A stretch of 42,418 bases of DNA from assembly GCA_032718475.1 (NCBI GenBank), contig JAUCBJ010004583.1:1-42418 (forward strand). Reading direction: 5' to 3'. Of the stretch, positions 30,420 to 41,559 are shown one piece after another. The stretch's first letter is position 1, and the number at the start of each line of letters is the position of its first letter. Source of the stretch: Nemertoderma westbladi. Lineage: Eukaryota > Xenacoelomorpha > Nemertodermatida > Nemertodermatidae. The notes under the pieces are model-generated. The model had not been told where the DNA came from, did no database searches, and was given only the letters and a program-made list of their open reading frames with translations. Position numbers and translations under genes: made by a program.

Positions 30420-32021
30420 ATGTCTTCGAATACTTTGAGTGACGCTGCTTGGGATTTACTGGATCGTATCATGGCAGATAAAAGTGATTCTCAGTCCGGT
30501 GATGAGGAACGAGAGAACTCCGTCGCTCCACCAACTGTTAATAAAGAAATCGACACAAACAGCGGTATAAACGTTATCAGTTTTAAATCAGAAGCGGGAG
30601 CTATTTGCGGTACTTCCGAAGATAAATCTCGAAAGATCAAACAAGAGTTCTGTACAGATGAACAATATTCTAATAATCAAATCGGTAACACAAACAGCGG
30701 TATAAACGTTATCAGTTTTAAATCAGAAGCGGAAGCTATTTGCGGTACTTCCGAAGATAAATCTCGAGTTGTTAGACAAGATTTCTGTATTGAGAAACTA
30801 TCAGCTTGTGAAGTTCTTGCTAAATCCGTTCTCAAGGGTGAGGGAATTAATCACAAAGTAAATTTAAAGAATTACAAACAATCATTGCATAAAGGTATCA
30901 AGTATATATGCGGTTCTTGTGACAAACAATTTAGTGACAAAGGGAATCTGAAGAAACACATGGAATCAGTACATAAAGGTATCAAGTATAAATGCGGTTC
31001 TTGTGACAAACAATTTATTGGGAAACAGAGTCTGAAGAATCACATGGAATCAATTCATAAAGGCATCAAGTATAATTGCGGTTCTTGTGACAAACAATTT
31101 AGTCGAAAAGGATATCTGAAGGAACACATAGAATCAGTACATAAAGGTATCGAGTCAAAATGTGTTTATTGTGACAAACAATTTACTAACAAAGGATATC
31201 TGAAGATTCACATAGAATCAGTACATAAAGGTATCAAGTATAATTGCGGTTCTTGTGACAAACAATTTAATGACAAAGGATATCTAAAGAGACACATGGA
31301 ATTAATTCATAAAGGTATCAAGTATAATTGCGGTTCCTGTGACAAACAATTTAGTGACAAAGGGAATCTGAAGAAACACGTGGAATCAGTACATAAAGGT
31401 ATCAAGTATGATTGCGGTTCTTGTGACAAACAATTTAATGACAAAGGATATCTAAAGAGACACATGGAATTAATTCATAAAGGTATCAAGTATAATTGCG
31501 GTTCCTGTGACAAACAATTTAGTGACAAAGGGAATCTGAAGAAACACATAGAATCAGTACATAAAGGCATCAAGTATAAATGCGGTTCTTGTGACAAACA
31601 ATTTGGTGACAAACGGAGTTTAAAGAGACACATGGAATTAATTCATAAAGGTATCAAGTATAATTGCGGTTCCTGTGACAAACAATTTAGTGACAAAGGG
31701 AATCTGAAGAAACACATAGAATCAGTACATAAAGGCATCAAGTATAAATGCGGTTCTTGTGACAAACAATTTGGTGACAAACGGAGTTTAAAGATACACA
31801 TAGAATTAATTCATAAAGGTATCAAGTATAATTGCGGTTCTTGTGACAAACGATTTAGTGACAAAGGGAATCTGAAGAAACACGTGGAATCAGTACATAA
31901 AGGTATCAAGTATGATTGCGGTTCTTGTGACAAACAATTTAATGACAAAGGATATCTAAAGAGACACATGGAATTAATTCATAAAGGTATCAAGTATAAA
32001 TGCGGTTCTTGTAACAAATAA
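30420..32021 (+). CDS. C2H2 zinc-finger protein, copy B (13 full fingers before first stop)
   Basis: 533 residues from the ATG at 30420, chosen because copy A has the same ATG and N-terminus. Residues 1-45 are acidic and polar. Residues 46-78 and 91-123 are an internal duplication (TNSGINVISFKSEA ... FC); the first carries IKQE (73-76), a sumoylation-type motif. From residue ~157 there are 13 complete fingers CX2CX12HX4H with KGIKY linkers, then a 14th cut by TAA at 32019. The array continues in frame well beyond. Fingers differ mostly around the helix: SDKGN, NDKGY, GDKRS, IGKQS, SRKGY, TNKGY. The family binds nucleic acid in the nucleus; the target is unknown. No introns are needed, so the gene could be an intronless copy or a single terminal exon. 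Confidence 0.8.
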   Translation: MSSNTLSDAAWDLLDRIMADKSDSQSGDEERENSVAPPTVNKEIDTNSGINVISFKSEAGAICGTSEDKSRKIKQEFCTDEQYSNNQIGNTNSGINVISFKSEAEAICGTSEDKSRVVRQDFCIEKLSACEVLAKSVLKGEGINHKVNLKNYKQSLHKGIKYICGSCDKQFSDKGNLKKHMESVHKGIKYKCGSCDKQFIGKQSLKNHMESIHKGIKYNCGSCDKQFSRKGYLKEHIESVHKGIESKCVYCDKQFTNKGYLKIHIESVHKGIKYNCGSCDKQFNDKGYLKRHMELIHKGIKYNCGSCDKQFSDKGNLKKHVESVHKGIKYDCGSCDKQFNDKGYLKRHMELIHKGIKYNCGSCDKQFSDKGNLKKHIESVHKGIKYKCGSCDKQFGDKRSLKRHMELIHKGIKYNCGSCDKQFSDKGNLKKHIESVHKGIKYKCGSCDKQFGDKRSLKIHIELIHKGIKYNCGSCDKRFSDKGNLKKHVESVHKGIKYDCGSCDKQFNDKGYLKRHMELIHKGIKYKCGSCNK

Positions 32022-35000
32022 TTTGGTGACAAACGGAGTTTAAAGATACACATAGAATCAGTACATAAAGGTATCAAATATAATTGCGGTTCTTGTGATA
32101 AACAATTTAATGACAAAGGATATCTAAAGAGACACATGGAATTAATTCATAAAGGTATCAAGTATAATTGCGGTTCTTGTGACAAACAATTTAGTGACAA
32201 AGGGAATCTGAAGAAACACGTGGAATCAGTACATAAAGGTATCAAGTATGATTGCGGTTCTTGTGACAAACAATTTAATGACAAAGGATATCTAAAGAGA
32301 CACATGGAATTAATTCATAAAGGTATCAAGTATAAATGCGGTTCTTGTAACAAATAATTTGGTGACAAACGGAGTTTAAAGATACACATAGAATCAGTAC
32401 ATAAAGGTATCAAATATAATTGCGGTTCTTGTGATAAACAATTTAATGACAAAGGATATCTAAAGAGACACATGGAATTAATTCATAAAGGTATCAAGTA
32501 TAAATGCGGTTCTTGTAACAAATAATTTGGTGACAAACGGAGTTTAAAGATACACATAGAATCAGTACATAAAGGTATCAAATATAATTGCGGTTCTTGT
32601 GATAAACAATTTAATGACAAAGGATATCTAAAGAGACACATGGAATTAATTCATAAAGGTATCAAGTATAATTGCGGTTCTTGTGACAAACAATTTATTG
32701 ACAAAGGGAGTCTGAAGATACACATAGAATCAGTACATAAAGGTATCAAGTATAATTGCGGTTCTTGTGACAAACGATTTAGTGACAAAGGGAATCTGAA
32801 GAAACACGTGGAATCAGTACATAAAGGTATCAAGTATGATTGCGGTTCTTGTGACAAACAATTTAATGACAAAGGATATCTAAAGAGACACATGGAATTA
32901 ATTCATAAAGGTATCAAGTATAAATGCGGTTCTTGTAACAAATAATTTGGTGACAAACGGAGTTTAAAGATACACATAGAATTAATTCATAAAGGTATCA
33001 AGTATAATTGCGGTTCTTGTGACAAACGATTTAGTGACAAAGGGAATCTGAAGAAACACGTGGAATCAGTACATAAAGGTATCAAGTATGATTGCGGTTC
33101 TTGTGACAAACAATTTAATGACAAAGGATATCTAAAGAGACACATGGAATTAATTCATAAAGGTATCAAGTATAAATGCGGTTCTTGTAACAAATAATTT
33201 GGTGACAAACGGAGTTTAAAGATACACATAGAATCAGTACATAAAGGTATCAAATATAATTGCGGTTCTTGTGATAAACAATTTAATGACAAAGGATATC
33301 TAAAGAGACACATGGAATTAATTCATAAAGGTATCAAGTATAAATGCGGTTCTTGTAACAAATAATTTGGTGACAAACGGAGTTTAAAGATACACATAGA
33401 ATCAGTACATAAAGGTATCAAATATAATTGCGGTTCTTGTGATAAACAATTTAATGACAAAGGATATCTAAAGAGACACATGGAATTAATTCATAAAGGT
33501 ATCAAGTATAATTGCGGTTCTTGTGACAAACAATTTAATGACAAAGGATATCTAAAGAGACACATGGAATTAATTCATAAAGGTATCAAGTATAATTGCG
33601 GTTCTTGTGACAAACAATTTATTGACAAAGGGAGTCTGAAGATACACATAGAATCAGTACATAAAGGTATCAAGTATAATTGCCTTTCTTGTGACAAACG
33701 ATTTAGTGACAAAGGGAATCTGAAGAAACACGTGGAATCAGTACATAAAGGTATCAAGTATAATTGCGGTTCTTGTGACAAACAATTTATTGACAAAGGG
33801 AGTCTGAAGATACACATAGAATCAGTACATAAAGGTATCAAGTATAATTGCCTTTCTTGTGACAAACGATTTAGTGACAAAGGGAATCTGAAGAAACACG
33901 TGGAATCAGTACATAAAGGTATCAAGTATGATTGCGGTTCTTGTGACAAACAATTTAATGACAAAGGATATCTAAAGATACACATAGAATCAGTACATAA
34001 AGGTATCAAGTATATATGCGGTTCTTGTAACAAATAATTTGGTGACAAACGGAGTTTAAAGATACACATAGAATCAGTACATAAAGGTATCAAGTATAAT
34101 TGCGGTTCTTGTGACAAACAATTTAATGACAAAGGATATCTAAAGAGACACATGGAATTAATTCATAAAGGTATCAAGTATAAATGCGGTTCTTGTAACA
34201 AATAATTTGGTGACAAACGGAGTTTAAAGATACACATAGAATCAGTACATAAAGGTATCAAGTATAATTGCGTTTCTTGTGACAAACAATTTAATGACAA
34301 AGGATATCTAAAGAGACACATGGAATTAATTCATAAAGGTATCAAGTATAAATGCGGTTCCTGTGACAAACAATTTGGTGACAAACGGAGTTTAAAGATA
34401 CACATAGAATCAGTACATAAAGGTATCAAGTATAATTGCCTTTCTTGTGACAAACGATTTAGTGACAAAGGGAATCTGAAGAAACACGTGGAATCAGTAC
34501 ATAAAGGTATCAAGTATATTTGCGGTTCTTGTGACAAACAATTTAATGACAAAGGATATCTAAAGAGACACATGGAATTAATTCATAAAGGTATCAAGTA
34601 TAATTGCGGTTCTTGTGACAAACAATTTATTGACAAAGGGAGTCTGAAGATACACATAGAATCAGTACATAAAGGTATCAAGTATAATTGCCTTTCTTGT
34701 GACAAACGATTTAGTGACAAAGGGAATCTGAAGAAACACGTGGAATCAGTACATAAAGGTATCAAGTATGATTGCGGTTCTTGTGACAAACAATTTAATG
34801 ACAAAGGATATCTAAAGAGACACATGGAATTAATTCATAAAGGTATCAAGTATAAATGCGGTTCTTGTAACAAATAATTTGGTGACAAACGGAGTTTAAA
34901 GATACACATAGAATCAGTACATAAAGGTATCAAGTATAATTGCGGTTCTTGTGACAAACAATTTGGTGACAAACGGAGTTTAAAGAGACACATGGAATTA

Positions 35001-35945
35001 ATTCATAAAGGTATCAAGTATAAATGCGGTTCTTGTAACAAATAATTTGGTGACAAACAGATACTAAAGAGACACATGGAATCAGTACATAAAGGTATCA
35101 AGTATAATTGCGGTTCTTGTGACAAACAATTTGGTGACAAACGGAGTTTAAAGAGACACATGGAATTAATTCATAAAGGTATCAAGTATAAATGCGGTTC
35201 TTGTAACAAATAATTTGGTGACAAACAGATACTAAAGAAACACATGGAATCAGTACATAAAAGTATCAAGTATAATTGCGGTTCTTGTGACAAACAATTT
35301 GGTGACAAACGGAGTTTAAAGAGACACATGGAATTAATTCATAAAGGTATCAAGTATAAATGCGGTTCTTGTGACAAACGATTTAGTGACAAAGGGAATC
35401 TGAAGAAACACGTGGAATCAGTACATAAAGGTATCAAGTATGATTGCGGTTCTTGTGACAAACAATTTAATGACAAAGGATATCTAATGAGACACATGGA
35501 ATTAATTCATAAAGGTATCAAGTATAAATGCGGTTCTTGTAACAAATAATTTGGTGACAAACAGATACTAAAGAAACACATGGAATCAGTACATAAAGGT
35601 ATCAAGTATAATTGCGGTTCTTGTGACAAATAATTTGGTGACAAACAGATACTAAAGAAACACATGGAATCAGTACATAAAGGTATCAAGTATAATTGCG
35701 GTTCCTGTGACAAACGATTTAATGACAAACAGATACTAAAGAGACACATGGAATCAGTACATAAAGGTATCAAGTATAGTTGCGGTTCTTGTGACAAACG
35801 ATTTAGTGACAAAGGGAATCTGAAGAAACACGTGGAATCAGTACATAAAGGTATCAAGTATAAATGCGGTTACTGTGACAAACAATTTAGTCAAAAGGGA
35901 TATGTGAAGAAACACATAGAATCAGTTCACAAAGACACCAATTAA
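30909..35945 (+). repeat. 60-unit, 84-bp zinc-finger array with higher-order structure
   Basis: From the first Cys codon (30909) to that of the last finger (35865) is 4956 bases, exactly 59 x 84, so 60 fingers stay in register without a frameshift. The last ends in VHKDTN and TAA at 35945, the same end as copy A. A 168-bp dimer (NDKGYLKRHMELIH then SDKGNLKKHVESVH) and larger blocks repeat. Thirteen in-frame TAA codons begin at 32019, 32355, 32523, 32943, 33195, 33363, 34035, 34203, 34875, 35043, 35211, 35547 and 35631; all replace the Gln of DKQF. Open segments between them (for example 33366-34034 and 34206-34874) encode up to seven full fingers. Confidence 0.93.
33480..34037 (+). pseudogene. 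Zinc-finger array segment between TAA codons
   Basis: 185 codons from an internal ATG, in the same frame as the 30420 gene. Fingers include a CLSC variant (NCLSCDKRFSDKGN) that occurs twice here and recurs from 34432 and 34684. It ends at the TAA 34035-34037. With no N-terminus of its own it is best read as a downstream part of the array rather than a separate gene. Confidence 0.6.
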
Positions 35946-36869
35946 GGCTCCTGGTGGTGGAATCTGAAAATTATATTACCGACTTCAATCCCGTTTTATC
36001 AACAGAAACTCATAAACTGCGGTACAGCTGTCTGTCTGTTCAGTACGAAAAATGTTATTCCGTGAAATTCGGATTAAGATTAAGGCTTAATCTGTGTTTT
36101 TACAGAAATATTTATTCCGCCGCAAGCCGTTAAGGGGAGGCAATTAAATTTAAAATATTTGTATAAAGACTATTTTGGCCTTCCATACAGTGGTTAACCG
36201 TTATAAAATCGTTATATTAACCTCTAACTCAAATTGACAACAATAAAAAGTTAAAAATTTGAAATGTGCCCCCTGCGGCACGAAAAAAATAAGTAGTGCA
36301 AGTGCAAATAAAATTATGAAAAATCACCACCAAATCAACCTGATTTTCTTATCTCCTTTTGGGTTTTCTAGGATGCTAATTCATAGGGGGGGGGGGGGGG
36401 TGTGGGGGGGGTTATTTTTACCTGTCACACCGGGACGTAGTTATTCGAAAGTTGATGTTGAAAGCTCAAGTGTGACCCGGACCTTACTGTGTTGTCATTA
36501 TCGTTACTTTGAGACTTTACTCACTCAATGTCACTCAGCCTTCATAATATTTCACAATCAGATTAATATTGTACGCAGCGGTTCCGTCGGATCAATCCTG
36601 GTTAGTTATAAAGGAGTGAAAATTATTAGTGGGAACCGCTTTTAATATTTATCTCTGGGGCCGGTTACATATAACAACAACCGTAAGTTTAAATGGCTAC
36701 TAAAAGTAAGTTGAGGTTGTGGTTCAAAATTACACCATGACCTGGAATATAGTGTCGTTATTCATTCAGGAACATAACATAACCCCCCCACCCCCACCCC
36801 CCAATTTGAGATTGCACGAAATTTGAAAGCGAAATAGTTTCACCTCCCTCCTCCTTCCTGGGTGAGCCA
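35946..36869. other. 3' flank of the copy B zinc-finger gene
   Basis: Matches 6516-8550 of copy A without the 438-base block and the MITE. It contains an AATAAA at 36242-36247 (possible poly(A) signal), a G tract from 36387 and a C-rich stretch at 36782-36802. No gene is supported. Confidence 0.55.
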
Positions 36870-37516
36870 GAATTTTTATTTTCGCTTTCATTCTTTGATA
36901 CAAGCGTTTAAAAAAAGAGTCTCCGTCGATATTGCACCAGTTACACCGCATTTATTCTTTAACTTTATAGTGATTTGTTGGTACTGCTAGAACGCTGGCC
37001 ATGCAATGATTCCAAATATGTAACACAATCGTATCGTCGTAAATCTGTCGTAAAAATAGCGGAGATATGAGCCTTCAAAAGTTGCATGGTTTTGCACCTG
37101 CGCAAGGCTATTTTACTCTATATATTTTAATACATACAACATTATTCTGGAACATATTGTTTATCCCATAAGTAGCTGGGAAACAATACAATACCTATTT
37201 AATCATACTATTATGTAGCTATTCATACCTTAACAAAATGGTCCAGAATATAATGTATTTATTAAACAGAATAAAAGAGCCTCGCGCACGTCCAAAACCA
37301 TGCAACATTTTAACGCTTATATCTCAGCTATTTTACAACGAAATTCAGGATGTGTAACATAATTGGAATCCAGTCCAGAGGCCAGCTTTCTAACAGTACC
37401 AACAAATCACCATAATATTAAAGAATAACTGCGGTGAAACTGAAACTGGTGCAATATCGTCAGAGACACCCTTTTCAAACGCTTGTAGCTAAAGAATGAA
37501 ACAAAAATACTGTAAC
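36870..37516. repeat. Long inverted repeat, copy B
   Basis: Left arm 36870-37162, right arm 37232-37516, the counterpart of 8551-9195. Both copies keep the hairpin, so it is older than the duplication. Confidence 0.75.
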
Positions 37517-37612
37517 AAGCGCGAAATCGCGCAAAGGTCCGCGTCAACCAACGCATGAACTGCCTCTTTTAATTTTTCATGAAATAATTGATAAACTACC
37601 TTTTAAATTTAA

Positions 37613-37626
37613 GGGGGGGGGGGGGG
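37613..37626. other. Empty site of the BEL insertion
   Basis: AATTTAA followed by a run of G and TTATA corresponds to the two sides of the BEL element in copy A (9290-9317 and 25299-25320). Confidence 0.8.
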
Positions 37627-38265
37627 TTATACCATTTTCGGACAACTCTTTTATTTATCACTCTCATAGCGTTTCAAAATTGTTTGGTTATGGCTATAAT
37701 ATGGAATATAGGTACCTAAGATGCTATTCTACATGACAGGTAGAAAAATTTTATTTTTCGCAATTTAATATTAGTTAATAATAGTAAACAATAAAAAAAA
37801 CTTCGCTGTGATTAAAATCTTAAGGCTTTTATAGTTTTGAATCTAATCACATAAAAGTTTTTTTATACTGTATGATAGATCAAAGATGGGGCAACATAAC
37901 TATCAGGCGAAATTTTGTGAAAATAATTCTGCACCGCTAGGTGGCGCTGCAAATTTATGTTTTATTTTAGGTTTGTTCTAAACTTCTAAATAGTATAAAA
38001 TTTTATTAACAAAAAATTTCGAAAATTGTCTGATACTTTTATGCAGGGTGGGTATGTAGAGACCCACAGAAATGTTCTGACTAATTGCTCAAAAATTGTA
38101 GAAGTACGTGGATTTTGAAATTGACAATTTCATAAAAAAAATATTTGGAGATAATCGACATTTCATTATACATAGTAATTGTAATTTATTTTTTTTGTTA
38201 TTGTTATAGTAAATTAGATATAGGAAGTACATCGTTGTAGAAAACGTTTGTGGCCAATTAAAAGA

Positions 38266-40314
38266 AACATTATAGAAACAAACAACAACAATAGGCCTAG
38301 TAATTTCAATAGTTCACCCTAAATGGAAATTGTTATAACTTGAAAACTAAAAGAGCCATTAAATAGCGGTTTTCAGATTAGGAAACACCCTTTACTGTAA
38401 TCGTGCATTATAATTGATCATAAAAATAATTTTGACATATTTTGGACCAAAATGATGTACCCCTATTTCACTAACTTGCAATGCGCAATTAGAAAACAGT
38501 TCGCAACATATAGTTATTTTAATCCTCCGGGAAGAACTGTTGGCAGTTGGCGTCAATTTACTTTACTCCTCCCTCTATGATGTGGAGTAAAGTTGTATTC
38601 TATTAACCCCCACCTTAAGAAAATATAAGGAATATATGGACCAAACAATACCCACCACCAACAGACAACTAACATGTATGTTAATTGGCCAAGTTGAAAA
38701 GGGTGGAAAATTTAAAACGTGCAGAGATAGGTCCTAATGTTACAAGGCTGCAAGCTTGAAAGGTGGGAAATTTGAAACCACATCCATATGTACCGGTACT
38801 ACTGAACTACATTACTGCCAAATCCGTGTCCGAATTCGACATCAGCATGGACGATTGCGAGCAGAATGCGCACCCCGCAGACACATTACCGGTAAGCCCG
38901 CGCGGAGGAATGAATGCGAAACTCAATTCACGGCGGACCCAACGAATACACTCGGCGTACGGCGCCTCCCGCTTTTCGGAGAGGAGGACTCGAACAGAGT
39001 CGTGGTTGGCGAGAAACCACTGAAAGCCAAGAATACAGGAATATAAGTTGCGTGAAAGTCGCCAACTCGACTTCGCGTGTCGCTCATCGTAGAAATGACG
39101 CATGCGTGCCTCGTGATGGAGATGGGCATAGTCGAGAGGCAAAGCAGCGTTTGTAGGGTCCATTGTCTGGCAGCAGGTGGGTGAGTAAGCGTTGAATGGC
39201 TTACTACCAACCAATCTTACAACCAGAAAAAAATGTACCGGACACCGGAAAGGGCTGAAGGGTACTTGAACTCGGTACCTAGAGATTCCATGTTACTAAA
39301 CAGCTAAAAGGCGGGTAAAATCACTTTTTTTTTCAAACATTGACGATTCCCTATGCCATTGGCGAACCACTTATGCTTTTTTTAAAACTTTGATGATTCC
39401 CCTACACACTGTCTGTTCGCCCATGGCGAAGTTTATTCATTCAGCTACAGTAAGTCCAATGCAAACCACTCCTTTTCAAAGTTTGTTGATTCCTCTATGC
39501 CCTTATTGTGACGGGATTGAGTTCTGTGATCCCGATCGGATAAGGTTGTACGCGTCACTTCACTGCTGGGCTGCTGAGCTAATATCTTTGGCCGAAGGCT
39601 GTCGGGGAAAAATAACAGAGTTTGTTTCTCGATGCTAATAGTCTCAGTGATAATAGCACAGTATGTATAACTGTAGTATTAATAGCAATTACATATTCTC
39701 ATAAAACATATTTTCTTATTATACTGTAGCAATAAATATTAGTTTAATCGGTTATATGTAATATTCTTAATTCAAAAACTTAAATGTCAGAGGTAAATTT
39801 GTTAACGCCATTTAGCGGCCGATGCTGATGTTTTGACCGTACCTAATAATTAATTGAGAACCAACCATTCAAAAAGTTATTCAAAATCAATGAAGTGGTT
39901 TAAAAGTTATTAAGCATAGACGAAGTGATATTTAGCGCCTCCTAGAGACGGAAAATTTAAATGCGCGACGCCAAAATTCGGAAAACTTTGTAAACTTTTG
40001 ACATACTACTTGTGTACCACGTTTGGTATAATTTCATCTAAAAGATTCGCTGAGTTACTGTATTAGCATTCAAAGATTAGACGGACCGACCGACCAACCG
40101 CCTGGCAGACCGACAGATAGACGCGAGGTTGAGATTGGTACACAATCGCCCCACAGTGTTAGTCAATTTAACGGGTGCTTGTCAGTTCTGTCACTGGCCC
40201 TGTGTTACCGAATAGTGACTCTAGTATTTTTAATAATAGTGATAGTCATTTAATAATAGTGTTTATAGTTGTTTTATAGCGACTCTAGTATTTTTAAGGC
40301 CCTTAAAATAGTCA
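38266..40314. other. Unrecognised sequence right of the duplication
   Basis: No gene can be supported. 38756-39214 is richer in GC and has overlapping open frames on both strands (plus 38763-39023, minus 38807-39214); ACCG|GTAAGC near 38892 would make a good splice donor on the plus strand. 39508-39555 and 40387-40433 are similar, each starting GTGACGGGAT and ending ACGCGTCAC. 39960-40135 is distantly similar to the interior of the 7695-8330 MITE, ending in a GACGGACC run. Confidence 0.4.
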
Positions 40315-41468
40315 TTAAAATTACTAGAATCACTATTTCCTGTCGCCATATCAACAATATGGCATTTTGAAACCAGCTGATGGCGTGTGACGGGATCAGA
40401 GGATCCCGACCGGTTAATTTGTGTTACGCGTCACCGATGTAATTGGAAAATAGTTTGTTGTTGTTATTCTGATGTTGATATAGACTAATGATAATATAAT
40501 ATACGTGATAGCACAGTTGAGATATTGCAATGCAGTAATGAATGATGTACCGGTAGTTACGGTGATGTCACAGGTGACGGACGGTGACGGTACAAAAGTG
40601 TCACCGATCTGCCCTAGATGACTGAAATGGATGGTAATGCAAATTGATTGATAATATATATTCACTCTTACACTACCGTGGCCTTAGTACCTAGCGGATG
40701 CTCTCTTCCCTGTCCCTGATTGGCTAATAGGTTCATTCTCGCCTCTCACCTCTGTGGGAGTGCTCCCCCCCCCCCCCCCCCCCCCCCGCTGCTGTTACTT
40801 TCCCTCTCCAGGAGGTTTAACCTCCGACCTCCCTTTGTGTGGCTCTTTGGGGCTTGTATGTTGTCCCCGTTATTGGATGTGATACGAGGTTAATGGTGAT
40901 TAACCTCGTATCCCCAATATTGCTGAAAATGCCACTTCCCAACTTTATGGGGATAGTGGAGCGGAATTGAATCCACTCACACTCCCCCCCATGCTATCTT
41001 CCCGGTGAGAAGATAGCGTCAACCTCCATGAGTGCGCTTCAATTCCGCTGGAACCCGATCTACCATCGGGTGTGGGGTGGAGTTCTCTTACTTGGAGTCG
41101 GCTTTCCAGGCCGCTCCCTCTGGGTATGATGTTACTAACCCCTCTTGGTGCAACCGCAACCTATGTTGCACCAAGACATCTGGCGTCTCGGTTTGAGACA
41201 ATTGTGTATTTCTCTCACACAATTTTAAAGAGCTCTCTCACTCAAACTCTAATTTCTCACTCTAGCACTCCTCTAACTCCACTCTATCTAACTCCACTCC
41301 ACTCTAACTCCACTCTGAATCGCACTCCCTGTACTCTCCACCACTCCCAATCTAGAATCACTATTTCCTGTCGCCATATCAGCAATATGGCATTTTGAAA
41401 CCAGCTGATGGCGTTGCTAGGTACCCAGTTTAAAACCAATCAGGAAATAGTGATTCTAGTAATTTTAA
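40315..41468. mobile_element. Composite element with 28-bp perfect inverted ends and hairpin-rich core
   Basis: 40315-40342 (TTAAAATTACTAGAATCACT...) and 41441-41468 are perfect reverse complements over 28 bases. A 62-base direct repeat, 40324-40385 and 41352-41413 (one mismatch), lies just inside. 41352-41468 alone looks like a complete small MITE. The core between the direct repeats (~966 bases) includes a 23-base C run (40765-40787) and a row of perfect stems. No coding capacity is evident. Confidence 0.65.
40811..41176. repeat. Cluster of perfect-stem hairpins
   Basis: Stems: 40811-40817/40819-40825 (7 bp); 40881-40894/40899-40912 (14 bp, loop GGTG); 40960-40971/41038-41049 (12 bp), enclosing 40974-40979/41029-41034 (6 bp) and 40993-41001/41009-41017 (9 bp); 41053-41059/41065-41071 (7 bp); 41143-41154/41165-41176 (12 bp). 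The pairings are adjacent or nested, not crossing, as in a folded RNA or a recombination end. Confidence 0.8.
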
Positions 41469-41559
41469 CGGCTCCTATACATATTGGTTTGAGCTCTACA
41501 CTACTGTGGCCTTTGCTACCCAATCTGCTAACCCTTTGCTATCCTTCCCCACGTGCTTC

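Larger units (their letters stand above)
25971..38265. repeat. Segmental duplication, copy B (interrupted by MULE)
   Basis: Collinear with copy A (2698-9317 plus 25299-25915). Copy B uniquely carries the MULE (26989-29414) and the 60-finger array, and lacks the BEL element, the 636-bp MITE and the 438-base block. Confidence 0.85.

Noticed and set aside
32651-34825. Minus-strand Cys/Leu-rich open frames across the zinc-finger array
   Set aside because: They are shadows of the 84-bp repeat, which is a multiple of three and so stays open on the opposite strand.
32019-35633. TAA read as Gln (altered genetic code)
   Set aside because: Other genes in the window end normally at TAA, TAG or TGA, and the stops belong to one copied finger type that also carries an Asp to Asn change.
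30909-35945. CRISPR-like array (regular 84-bp repeats)
   Set aside because: Units are contiguous, translate to C2H2 fingers in one frame and have no spacers.
40376-41415. Hammerhead ribozyme (CAGCTGATGGCG near 40374 and 41402)
   Set aside because: The core would need CTGATGA with a matching GAAA after a stem; the G after CTGATG and the missing GAAA partner do not fit.
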